Of a DNA stretch of 44,371 nucleotides, positions 28,354-36,814 are shown piece by piece; position 1 is the stretch's first letter; every line of letters begins with the position of its first letter. Location: positions 1-44,371 of the forward strand of contig CAJXCR010000006.1 in NCBI GenBank assembly GCA_913051825.1, in the 5' to 3' direction. The notes under the pieces were generated by a model, which had not been told where the DNA came from, searched no databases, and was given only the letters and a program-made list of their open reading frames with translations. This DNA is from an uncultured Halieaceae bacterium (lineage in GTDB: Bacteria > Pseudomonadota > Gammaproteobacteria > Pseudomonadales > Halieaceae). The translations under genes and the position numbers were made by a program.

Positions 28354-28558
28354 GTTGCTGAGGTCGGCGCCCAATTTTTGAGGTTCCTCAGGTTCTCCTC
28401 TTTGGGCGTCGACCGACTTACCTTCCGCCAAACATATAATTAGATGCTAGAAAAAATTTAATTAGGAGCATTAATTCAAATTTTTTCCCCCTTTGTCAGC
28501 TTTCTTTGGCGTATCTATTACCTTTGCATATGGTAATGGAGCTACCCGGCTTTTTTTT
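28354..28558 (+). ncRNA. Candidate Fur-regulated small RNA or structured leader
   Basis: The 491-base gap 28187-28677 has no long reading frame. 28362-28374 pairs with 28402-28414 over 13 bp (one G-T pair), with a 27-base apical part that can form an inner TGAG/CTCA hairpin. Further on ATTACC (28517-28522) pairs with GGTAAT (28532-28537), and a T8 tract at 28551-28558 could end transcription. The 5' end is set from the putative promoter at the Fur box. A 12-codon frame (MMFLLLRSAPNF, 28343-28381) ends inside the stem-loop, so a leader with attenuation for the MFS gene is an alternative. Confidence 0.4.
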
Positions 28559-28677
28559 CAGTGCTGGTCAGTTAAGTTAGTCCAATAAAACAATTTAGGA
28601 TTTCAGTCGATTGCCTCGATATATTTTAATAAAATAATTGTTAAGCAAACTTGTTAGTAAAATAACCATGGTAATAA

Positions 28678-29841
28678 ATGGCCCAAATAAATAAAGACAG
28701 ATTATTTTTTGCCAGTTGCACTTCTCTACTACTGACCGCCATGACATTCGCTGTCAGAGCAAGGTTGGAGACCGTGTTTGGTCCAGATGGTCTTGGCCTG
28801 ACCCTAGAAGAGATTGGTTATGCATTTATGCCCGCATTCTGGGGTTTTACTATTGCCATGATTCTCGGCGGACCTCTTGTTGATACCCTTGGAATGAAAA
28901 AAGGGATGTGGCTAGCATTCTTCTTTCATACTCTAGGCATACTAACGACCTTATTGGCTTTCGATCTTGAGTCGCTATTTATCGCGACACTTTTAATGGG
29001 CCTAGGCAATGGGATGGTTGAAGCCGTCTGCAATCCGCTGGTCGCAAGTATGTATCCTGATCAAAAAACAAAGATGCTAAATCGCTTTCATCTTTGGTGG
29101 CCGGCGGGAATAGTCGTTGGATCCATTGCTGGGTATATCGCAATGGATCTCATGACCATGTCATGGCATTACATGGTAGCAACCTTATTTATTCCTCTTA
29201 CTATTTATGGCTACACATTATTAGGACAGGCATTTCCGGTCACTGAGCGAGTGGAAATGGGTATAAGTAGTTCTGACGCTTTTAGGAGTTTGTTTAGGCC
29301 GCTATATGTCTTTATTGCTTTCTGCATGTTGCTTTCGGCAGCAACAGAGCTGGGAACGACACAGAGAATAGAATCGTTACTCAAAGAAACAGGTGTTAAC
29401 GCGCTATTGGTGTTGGCATTTATTAATGGAGTTATGATGCTTGGTAGATACTACGCAGGTCCGGTTTCAAAAAAACTCACTGTGGTAGGGATGTTATTGT
29501 TCTCCGCCTTATTCTCATTCATAGGTCTTCAGTTATTAGCAATTTCTTCTGGAAAGTATGTTTTTATCTCGGCCGCCGTATTTGCAATAGGCATCACTTT
29601 TTTTTGGCCAACCACCTTGGCCTTTATTTCCGAGAACATACCAGAGAGTGGCGCATTTGGATTGTCGCTTATGGGTGGTTTGGGAAATTTATCTGTGGCA
29701 ATAGTGCTGCCACTAATGGGTCGATATATGGATAACTCAGTCGGTGTAGAAGTGATACAGCGTATGAGTATTCTTCCCGCAGTGTTGTTTCTCTGCTATC
29801 TAATTTTGCAGTTCTATCAAAAAAATAAAGCAGCTTTATAA
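28678..29841 (+). CDS. MFS transporter, FucP-like
   Basis: The 387-residue protein has about 12 hydrophobic helices. Loop 2-3 shows GGPLVDTLGMKKGM, the usual MFS motif A position, and helix 4-5 shows LMGLGNGMVEAVCNPLVASMYPD, typical of sugar-type FucP/GlcP relatives. TAA lies in frame directly before ATG 28678, fixing the start, though no ribosome binding site is evident. The convergent oxidoreductase and isomerase operon, one base beyond its stop, suggests uptake of a sugar or cyclitol, but the Fur box upstream would also allow a metal-linked role. Confidence 0.85.
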   Translation: MAQINKDRLFFASCTSLLLTAMTFAVRARLETVFGPDGLGLTLEEIGYAFMPAFWGFTIAMILGGPLVDTLGMKKGMWLAFFFHTLGILTTLLAFDLESLFIATLLMGLGNGMVEAVCNPLVASMYPDQKTKMLNRFHLWWPAGIVVGSIAGYIAMDLMTMSWHYMVATLFIPLTIYGYTLLGQAFPVTERVEMGISSSDAFRSLFRPLYVFIAFCMLLSAATELGTTQRIESLLKETGVNALLVLAFINGVMMLGRYYAGPVSKKLTVVGMLLFSALFSFIGLQLLAISSGKYVFISAAVFAIGITFFWPTTLAFISENIPESGAFGLSLMGGLGNLSVAIVLPLMGRYMDNSVGVEVIQRMSILPAVLFLCYLILQFYQKNKAAL

Positions 29842-29842
29842 A

Positions 29843-30991
29843 TTAGAGGTTTACCCAGATTGATCCAGAAGAACTTGATCGGATAACCGACTCAACGAAA
29901 ATTGCCCCTTGCTTACCATCATATCCAGATGGTGTGTTGGTGTGCGTATTGGCGAATCTTCCAACTCTTGCATCCATAATGGAATCGGCGATTTCAGTAT
30001 ACAGGTTGGCGAAAGCTTCTAAATAGCCCTCTGGATGACCAGGCGGGAGCCTAGAAATACTCGAAGCCTCAATTTTAGCATTAGGACTTCCCGTAGTAAT
30101 TTTTTGCGATGGTTGATTTAGAGGAGAAAAAATCAGCTCGTTGGGATGTTCCTGATTCCATTCTATGCCTCCTTTGTCCCCAAAAATCCTTAGCTTCAAT
30201 CCATTGTTATTGCCGATTGCAACTTGGCTAGTCCATATCATCCCGGTCGCATTACCATCAAACCGCAGTAATATATTCGCATTGTCATCAAGCTTTCTTC
30301 CTTCCACAAATGTTGAGACATCGGCACATAGTGATTTTGGAGTTAATCCACTGGTGAAGCAGATCAAATGGTATGCGTGAGTGCCGATATCACCCACGCA
30401 ACCAGCCATCCCAGATCTTTCGGGATCCGTTCGCCAGAGCGCTTGTTTGTGTCCGTCGCGCTCGATAGGTTCCGATAGCCAACCTTGTGCATACTCAGCT
30501 TGGATGATTCTTATCTTTCCGATCTCTCCATCCCGAATCATTGCTCTGGCCTGCCTCACCATCGGATAGCCTGAATAGTTGTAGGTTACCGCCAACACCA
30601 GGTTCTGTTTGCGTGCTTTTTCAATAAGCTGGTCGGCCTGGGCGCTTGTTAACGTAAAAGGTTTGTCACAGATCACATGAAGCCCGGCATCCAAACAGCA
30701 TTGTGCGATTGGAAAATGAGTATTGTTAGGAGTTACAATCGATACTGCTTCAATGGAGTCATCGCGTCTCGACTCCTTTAGAATCATATCTTCAAATGTT
30801 TCATATATTCGGTCTTCATCTAGTCCGAGTTCTTTCCCAGATGCGATTGATTTTCTAGGATCGGATGAGAGGGCTCCTGCACACAATATATATTTTCCAT
30901 CGAGTTTTGACGCCGCTCGATGAACCTCTCCGATGAAGGCACCTTTTCCTCCACCGACCATGCCTAATCGGATCGGATTTCTAGATTTCAT
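29843..30991 (-). CDS. Gfo/Idh/MocA-family oxidoreductase
   Basis: These NAD(P)-dependent enzymes oxidise sugars, inositols or related hydroxyl compounds. The 382-residue protein has a Rossmann opening GMVGGGKGAFIGEVH, then VSIVTPNNTHFPIA and HVICDKPFTLTSAQAD, where the DKP motif carries the catalytic Lys, and GDIGTHAYHL with the conserved Asp and His. The length is normal and it has no signal peptide. It starts three bases after the stop of the isomerase gene, so the two are an operon and probably act on one sugar. Confidence 0.9.
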   Translation of the reverse strand: MKSRNPIRLGMVGGGKGAFIGEVHRAASKLDGKYILCAGALSSDPRKSIASGKELGLDEDRIYETFEDMILKESRRDDSIEAVSIVTPNNTHFPIAQCCLDAGLHVICDKPFTLTSAQADQLIEKARKQNLVLAVTYNYSGYPMVRQARAMIRDGEIGKIRIIQAEYAQGWLSEPIERDGHKQALWRTDPERSGMAGCVGDIGTHAYHLICFTSGLTPKSLCADVSTFVEGRKLDDNANILLRFDGNATGMIWTSQVAIGNNNGLKLRIFGDKGGIEWNQEHPNELIFSPLNQPSQKITTGSPNAKIEASSISRLPPGHPEGYLEAFANLYTEIADSIMDARVGRFANTHTNTPSGYDGKQGAIFVESVIRSSSSGSIWVNL

Positions 30992-30994
30992 GAA

Positions 30995-32050
30995 TCAATC
31001 AATTCCAAGGAGTCTTCTGTTAGTCGCTTGATCAATACCAGCGCCAGCAAAGTCATCAAATGCTTTGTCGGTCACATTAATAATATGTTCCTTTATGAAA
31101 GCTGCACCTTCCTTGGCACCCTCTTCAGGATGCTTAAGGCAACATTCCCATTCTAGTACCGCCCAACCTTCGAAGTTATATTGGGTTAACTTAGAAAAGA
31201 TACTTTTAAAATCGATCTGGCCATCTCCTAATGATCGGAATCGACCAGCTCTATCCAACCAAGATTGGTAACCTCCGTAAACTCCCTGGCGGCCGGTCGA
31301 GTTAAATTCTGCGTCTTTAACATGAAACATTTTAATTCTTTCGTGATAGATATCGATATGTTGTAAATAATCCAGGCACTGGAGCAAATAATGACTTGGA
31401 TCATATAGCATGTGGCAACGCGCATGGTTATCCACGCGTTCAAGAAACATCTCAAAAGTAATCCCATCGTGTAAATCTTCCCCCGGATGGATTTCAAAGC
31501 ATAGGTTAACGCCTACTTCGTCAAATGCGTTTAATATAGGTAGCCATCTAGAAGCGAGTTCGTCAAACGCCATTTCCACAAGTCCTTCTGGTCGCTGCGG
31601 CCAGGGATAAAAATATGGCCATGCCAGAGCACCGGAAAATGTAGCATGATTACTTAAACCCAAATTATGCGAAGCCTTTGCGGCTAAATGTAGTTGATTG
31701 ACGGCCCATTCTTGACGGGATTTCGGATTATTTTGTAGATCAGCAGGAGCAAAAGAGTCGTACATAAGGTCATACGCCGGGTGGACGGCAATTAGTTGTC
31801 CTTGCAAGTGGGTGGACAGCTCTGTAATTGAGATCCCATAACCTGTTAAAGCTCCCTTTATTTCATCACAATAGAGCTGGCTTTCGGCAGCTGTCTTTAG
31901 GTCAAAAAGTCGAGCGTCCCAGCTTGGAATCTGTATGCCCTTAAAGCCACAATCTGAAACCCATTTCGCGAGAGATTCTAACGTGTTAAATGGAGGGTCA
32001 TCGCTTACATACTGAGCAAGAAAAATAGCTGGACCCTTTATTTTTGTCAT
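30995..32050 (-). CDS. Sugar phosphate isomerase/epimerase-type TIM barrel
   Basis: The family (AP endonuclease 2-like, xylose isomerase-like) includes myo-inosose dehydratase and hydroxypyruvate or keto-sugar isomerases. The sequence shows a TIM barrel with LCFEIHPGEDLHDG (Glu metal ligand), YDPSHYLLQ (Asp, His), MFHVKDAEF and EGWAVLEWECC (Glu), the four-residue metal site of the family. ATG at 32050 is preferred, with GGAGTGGGA eight bases before; GTG at 32059 would add three residues. It is the first gene of an operon with the Gfo/Idh/MocA enzyme. Confidence 0.88.
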   Translation of the reverse strand: MTKIKGPAIFLAQYVSDDPPFNTLESLAKWVSDCGFKGIQIPSWDARLFDLKTAAESQLYCDEIKGALTGYGISITELSTHLQGQLIAVHPAYDLMYDSFAPADLQNNPKSRQEWAVNQLHLAAKASHNLGLSNHATFSGALAWPYFYPWPQRPEGLVEMAFDELASRWLPILNAFDEVGVNLCFEIHPGEDLHDGITFEMFLERVDNHARCHMLYDPSHYLLQCLDYLQHIDIYHERIKMFHVKDAEFNSTGRQGVYGGYQSWLDRAGRFRSLGDGQIDFKSIFSKLTQYNFEGWAVLEWECCLKHPEEGAKEGAAFIKEHIINVTDKAFDDFAGAGIDQATNRRLLGID

Positions 32051-32169
32051 ATTTCCCACTCCGGATTAAATCCGATTTGCAAACTATTTTTCATTTTGGT
32101 GAGACAGTTCTGCACATATCATTTGGGCTATATTCTCTATGCTACTTAAGGATTCTGTCTTTAATTCAG

Positions 32170-32214
32170 CGATTCGAGAATCGTTGCTATTCATGTATTA
32201 CTCTTTTCGAGAAT
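32170..32214. promoter_or_regulatory. Repeated TTCGAGAAT element upstream of the PQQ dehydrogenase
   Basis: TTCGAGAAT occurs at 32173-32181 (within the hairpin-like CGATTCGAGAATCG, 32170-32183) and again at 32206-32214, start to start 33 bp, about three helical turns. It lies in the 243-base gap between the isomerase operon and the PQQ dehydrogenase. Two phased copies of a partly palindromic word suggest a regulator site, but no regulator gene lies adjacent, and chance is possible. Confidence 0.35.
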
Positions 32215-32293
32215 AACATTAAATGCCGCTGTGGATATAAAGTAAATTAGATGCTTTACTTTAAGCAGAATAAAGATAAAAGGCAGGCCGTTG

Positions 32294-34357
32294 ATGAAAA
32301 CAAAGGTTTTAGTTGCGATCGTGATTTTAACAATGAGTCAATTCAAGATCGCCGGTGCCCAGTCCTCTTCATTCAGTGATGGCAGAGATCTATATGTGCG
32401 AGAGTGTGGCGATTGTCATTCGCAAACACTCAGGGGTACCGCGCACGGAGTCTCCTTAGTAGGTGCCTCGTTTATAGAAAAATGGAACAATCGGTCGTTA
32501 GATAGTCTCATTGATTACACCAGAAAAACCATGCCACCGGGTGGATCTGTATCGCTTAGCGACCAAGATTACACTTCGATTTTGAATTATATCTTGGGAA
32601 GAAACCGTGATTTTATAGATTCAGACTCTGTTCTACTTGCCGTTAATGACAGCCTGGCAAATGAAACTACAAGCTGGTCAGGGGCGGAGGAAGTTGCCGC
32701 CATGGCTAGCAAAGTGACAGGATTTGAAAATCGTCCGATTGATGATCTCGCCAATGTTTCGCTTGATGACTTATATTTGCCGTCAGACGATTCCTGGCTG
32801 AGTTGGCGCAGAACATTAGATGGTCACGGTTTTAGTCCTCTTACCTTGATCAACAGATCAACTGTTAAAAATTTGAAATTGGTTTGGTCTTTGGCTATGG
32901 AGGACGGTAGTAATCAGGGAACTCCTCTTGTTCATCAAGGAATAATGTTTTTGACGCATCCGAATAACAGTATTCAAGCGATAGAGGTTGCAACCGGCAA
33001 TGTGTTGTGGAACTACAATTATGATTTTCCCTCCGATGCCCGTGTTTTAGGTGGTCCGACGAGAAATATAGCTATTTATGAAGATAAGATCTTCTTAAGC
33101 ACTTATGACGCGGCCTTGGTGGCGATAGACATGCGATCTGGCAAACAAGTCTGGCGAACAGTAAAAGCAGATTATAAGGATGCGTACACGCATTCTAGCG
33201 GTCCGATCATTGGAAATGGGGTGGTATTGAGTGGCATTAATGGTTGTGAGCGTTATACAAGGGAAGGTTGTTTTTTAACCGGACATGATCCTGAAACGGG
33301 AAAGGAACTTTGGAGAACCTCCACTATTAAACTTACTAAACCTGAGGAAGAAGATACCTGGGGAGGTCTTCCCCGAGATTTGCGGGCGGGTGGAGATTCC
33401 TGGATAGCTGGCTCCTATGATCCGGAGCTAGATCTTTTTATTATTGGCACATCGCAACCAAAACCATGGGTTGCAGCCAGCCGCGGTATGTCTCCGGCTG
33501 ACAAAGCGCTTTATACAAATTCTACTTTGGCCCTTGATCCTAGTACTGGAGAGATCGTCTGGTACTTTCAGCATGTGCCCGGAGAGACTATAGATATGGA
33601 AGTGGGATTTGAACGTGTACTTGTTGATATCGATAAGCGTAAATATGTGATCACAATTGGCAAAGATGGAATTCTATGGAAGCTCGATAGTCGAACCGGT
33701 GAATTTATTGATCTGGTAGAAACCTTGCCCCAGAATCTTTTTACTGAGATCAATAGGAAGGAAGGCCATGTGAAATACCGTTCTGACATTTTAGAGGCGA
33801 AGATAGGAGACACGATTTCGGTCTGCCCTGGGATTTATGGGGGGCACAACTGGCAGGCCTCCGCCTTAGACCCCTCGAGAAACACCTTAATTATTCCCTT
33901 ACATCAAACTTGTTCGGATATGACCGGTAGAGCTGTTGAGCTTGAGCTTGGTGGAGGAGGTTATGGCGGAGACTCGGCTACCTATCCAATGCCAGGTACT
34001 GACGAAAACCTAGGAAAATTGGCTGCATATAATCTAAAAACGATGAAGGAGAGTTGGAGTATTCAGCAGAGAGCGATGTTTCTTACTGGAGCTCTTACCA
34101 CCGGTGGTGGATTAGTTTTTATAGGTGATTTGGATCGATATTTTAAGGCATTCGACATTATTAATGGTGAAGAATTGTGGTCAATCCGCCTGCCGGCGCC
34201 TCTGCATGGTTATCCGATCAGTTTTGGGTTCGATGGAAAGCAGTATGTTGCCGTGCAGACCGGCATTGGAGTATTTCGAGCATTGACCGCTACTCTGTCG
34301 CCAGATATTTATCAACCATCTTCGGGCCAAGCCATCCACGTGTTTAGTTTAGACTAG
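32294..34357 (+). CDS. PQQ-dependent dehydrogenase with N-terminal cytochrome c domain
   Basis: The exported 687-residue protein should oxidise an alcohol or sugar in the periplasm and pass electrons through its own haem. A signal peptide ends near residue 22 (KIAGAQ). The cytochrome c domain has CGDCH (Cys38, Cys41, His42) and KTMPPGG for the axial Met. The rest is an eight-bladed PQQ propeller with repeats such as GNVLWNYNY, GKQVWRTV, GKELWRTS and GEELWSIRL, and ETIDMEVGFE where the catalytic Asp region lies. The haem domain is N-terminal, unlike the common quinohaemoprotein alcohol dehydrogenases with it at the C-terminus. TTG 32291 is just before ATG 32294. Confidence 0.88.
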   Translation: MKTKVLVAIVILTMSQFKIAGAQSSSFSDGRDLYVRECGDCHSQTLRGTAHGVSLVGASFIEKWNNRSLDSLIDYTRKTMPPGGSVSLSDQDYTSILNYILGRNRDFIDSDSVLLAVNDSLANETTSWSGAEEVAAMASKVTGFENRPIDDLANVSLDDLYLPSDDSWLSWRRTLDGHGFSPLTLINRSTVKNLKLVWSLAMEDGSNQGTPLVHQGIMFLTHPNNSIQAIEVATGNVLWNYNYDFPSDARVLGGPTRNIAIYEDKIFLSTYDAALVAIDMRSGKQVWRTVKADYKDAYTHSSGPIIGNGVVLSGINGCERYTREGCFLTGHDPETGKELWRTSTIKLTKPEEEDTWGGLPRDLRAGGDSWIAGSYDPELDLFIIGTSQPKPWVAASRGMSPADKALYTNSTLALDPSTGEIVWYFQHVPGETIDMEVGFERVLVDIDKRKYVITIGKDGILWKLDSRTGEFIDLVETLPQNLFTEINRKEGHVKYRSDILEAKIGDTISVCPGIYGGHNWQASALDPSRNTLIIPLHQTCSDMTGRAVELELGGGGYGGDSATYPMPGTDENLGKLAAYNLKTMKESWSIQQRAMFLTGALTTGGGLVFIGDLDRYFKAFDIINGEELWSIRLPAPLHGYPISFGFDGKQYVAVQTGIGVFRALTATLSPDIYQPSSGQAIHVFSLD

Positions 34358-34413
34358 ATGGTTTTTTATCGATTAATGTTAAGCTCAGATTTTATATAGA
34401 TGCCTATTATCAA

Positions 34414-35832
34414 ATGAGAAAGTTGGTCTTAATTTTTAAGGTGTCGTTCTTCGGTCTTCTCATGATCATGACTTGTCAACTTCAGGCGGCTTCAGAATCT
34501 AAGCAACGCCCAAACATTGTCATAGTGTTAATGGATAATTTTGGTTATGGTGAAGTAGGGGTTTATGGCGGTGGAATATTGCGCGGTGCGGCGACACCGA
34601 ATATTGATAGTATCGCAGCGGAAGGTTTCCAGCTTACAAACTATAATGTTGAGGCAGAGTGCACGCCTTCGCGCTCAGCGCTAATGACGGGCCGCTACGG
34701 GGTCCGTACCCGGGTGCGTCAGGATGGGACTTTAAGAGGTGTCTGGTACGGGATAACCGCCTGGGAGATCACGCTAGCTGAAATGCTATCAGATCAAGGC
34801 TACTCCACTGGTATTTTTGGGAAATGGCATTTAGGAGATACTCAAGGTCGTTATCCTACAGATCAAGGCTTCGATGAATGGATCGGCATTCCTAGGTCAT
34901 CAGATCGAGCTTTTTGGCCAGACAGTAATAGTTTTTCAGCTAACAGTCATCCCAATGCAGTTTTCACCCGAGTAATGTCGTCTAAGCGAGGACAAAAGCC
35001 TAAAGAGCTAGAAATATTTGATCGAGAAAAACGCGCAGCTATTGATCGAGAAATCACTGATAATGCGGTCGATTTTATTACTCGAAAAGCCAAGAGCAAA
35101 AATCCATTTTTTTTATACCTTCCCTACACCCAAACTCATGAGCCAGTAGATCCGCATCCGGAGTTTAGAGGTAGCACAGGTAACGGAAGCTTTGCTGACG
35201 TACTGGCGCAAACAGATGCTTATGTTGGAGAATTGCTGGATACGATAGAAAGACTTGGGTTAAGAGAGAACACAATTTTTATTTTTACGTCCGACAATGG
35301 GCGAGAAGGTGTTCCTAGATCATTTGGGTTCACTGGACCTTGGCGAGGTGGCATGTTTTCGCCGTATGAAGGATCTTTGCGAGTTCCTTTTTTAATCCGC
35401 TGGCCAGAAAAAATTCCGAAGAGAGGGTATTCAAACGAAATCGTTCATCAAATAGATCTATTTCCAACTTTGGCTAGCTTTATAGAGATTGAGATTCCGA
35501 CGGATCGAATAATAGATGGTGTAGATCAATCTGATTTTTTGATGGGAAAATCGGAAAAATCAGCTAGGGAATCTCTAGTGATTTATATTGGTAATGAGTT
35601 ATTTGGTGCGAAATGGCGGAACTGGAAACTTCTCATCAGAGAGATGGATGATGACGGTTATGGAATTAAGAAGATGGCCTATCCATCGGTCTATAATTTG
35701 CTTGTAGATCCTAAAGAGGAAGTACCTGAGCTCAACTATCTAAATGATACTTGGGTAGATTTTCCATTGTACCAGGTCTTAGAAGATCATGAGGTATCGC
35801 TAAAACAGGACCCAGGTACTCCTGACCCCTAA
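34414..35832 (+). CDS. Exported S1-family sulfatase
   Basis: S1 sulfatases hydrolyse sulfate esters of polysaccharides or small molecules. The 472-residue protein has a signal peptide (about residues 1-25, LQA end), the metal segment LMDNFGYGEVG (Asp41-Asn42, where most relatives have Asp-Asp), the active-site CTPSR with Cys83 to be matured to formylglycine, GKWHLG with catalytic Lys and His, and FTSDNG as the second metal site. No maturase gene lies in the window. It follows the PQQ dehydrogenase by 56 bases, so joint expression is likely. Confidence 0.92.
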   Translation: MRKLVLIFKVSFFGLLMIMTCQLQAASESKQRPNIVIVLMDNFGYGEVGVYGGGILRGAATPNIDSIAAEGFQLTNYNVEAECTPSRSALMTGRYGVRTRVRQDGTLRGVWYGITAWEITLAEMLSDQGYSTGIFGKWHLGDTQGRYPTDQGFDEWIGIPRSSDRAFWPDSNSFSANSHPNAVFTRVMSSKRGQKPKELEIFDREKRAAIDREITDNAVDFITRKAKSKNPFFLYLPYTQTHEPVDPHPEFRGSTGNGSFADVLAQTDAYVGELLDTIERLGLRENTIFIFTSDNGREGVPRSFGFTGPWRGGMFSPYEGSLRVPFLIRWPEKIPKRGYSNEIVHQIDLFPTLASFIEIEIPTDRIIDGVDQSDFLMGKSEKSARESLVIYIGNELFGAKWRNWKLLIREMDDDGYGIKKMAYPSVYNLLVDPKEEVPELNYLNDTWVDFPLYQVLEDHEVSLKQDPGTPDP

Positions 35833-35873
35833 ATTAAATGACCAACCTTTTTCCTGCATTTACCTAGAATATT

Positions 35874-36812
35874 ATGAGGCATCCGAATCATTTTTTAATT
35901 TGTCTAGGGTTAACCGTTGCTGCAGGTTCGTGGGGACTGTACTGGTTGCCGCAAAGATTTCTCGAGGGGTATGGGCTGACTGGAGGATGGGGAACAATTG
36001 CACAAATGGGTATTGCATTGCTCGTACTGTCACCCTTAGCTTTATGGCGAGCTATGCGCGGAAAAAGGACGGGATTAGAATTTCCCATTATAGGGTTTTT
36101 GATGGGGGGAGGTTACGCGTGCTACGCAAATAGCTTTCTTCTCACAGAAGTAATGCGAGCTCTAATACTGTTTTTTTTAATTCCTTTTTGGACCGCACTA
36201 TTTGAAAGAATATTTCTTGGCAAACGTTTTGGCCTTTCCAGATTAATGAGTCTTGTTCTGGCATTTGCTGGTTTATGGATTGTTCTTGCTCGGGATTTTT
36301 TTCTTCCAGTACCAGAGAACTGGGGAGACTGGTTGGCGCTACTTGGGGGTTGCTTTTTCGCAGGCGGAGCACTGAGATTACAAGAAGTCAAATCCAAGAG
36401 TGTCCAGCCAATTTTATTTGCTTTTTTCCTCTATGGCACACTGGCGACACTTGGTTTGAGTTCACTTTTGACCGCAGAACTAGGGCCAATGCCTTCGGCT
36501 GGGAGCTTGCTTTCAATGGCGCCATGGCTCTTTCTCCTGTCAGTGGGGTTTTTTATTCCCACTAACACCATAATTCTTTGGTCACCGAGCCGTATAGGTG
36601 CAGGACTTTTTTCAATTTTGATACTTTCTGAAGTCGTTGTGGGAACTGTGAGTGCGGGTTTGCTGGCAGACGATCCATTTGGTTGGCGAGAGGGTCTTGG
36701 CGGTATACTGATTTTGCTGGCAGGATTAGTCGAAACTATTTTCTCACCAGGATCAACAGAAGATATTGAATCTGATTTTAAGGAGCGAGAGCGCTCCTTG
36801 GAGGGAATCTAA
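35874..36812 (+). CDS. EamA/DMT-family transporter
   Basis: The 312-residue protein has about ten hydrophobic helices: AAGSWGLYWLPQRFLE in helix 1, SFLLTEVMRALILFFLIPFWTALFERIFLG for helices 3-4 (key residues only), and SVGFFIPTNTIILWSPSRIGAGLFSIL in the second half. It ends with a charged tail. A hairpin, GGAGCG with CGCTCC (36782-36797), lies at its 3' end. The stop is two bases before the start of the acyl-CoA ligase gene, showing an operon. The substrate is unknown. Confidence 0.88.
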   Translation: MRHPNHFLICLGLTVAAGSWGLYWLPQRFLEGYGLTGGWGTIAQMGIALLVLSPLALWRAMRGKRTGLEFPIIGFLMGGGYACYANSFLLTEVMRALILFFLIPFWTALFERIFLGKRFGLSRLMSLVLAFAGLWIVLARDFFLPVPENWGDWLALLGGCFFAGGALRLQEVKSKSVQPILFAFFLYGTLATLGLSSLLTAELGPMPSAGSLLSMAPWLFLLSVGFFIPTNTIILWSPSRIGAGLFSILILSEVVVGTVSAGLLADDPFGWREGLGGILILLAGLVETIFSPGSTEDIESDFKERERSLEGI

Positions 36813-36814
36813 TT

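Noticed and set aside
32044-32250. 68-codon + strand frame across the isomerase/PQQ gap
   Set aside because: Its start lies antisense in the isomerase gene and the rest is low-complexity with no homology I recognise; the gap holds the TTCGAGAAT repeats instead.
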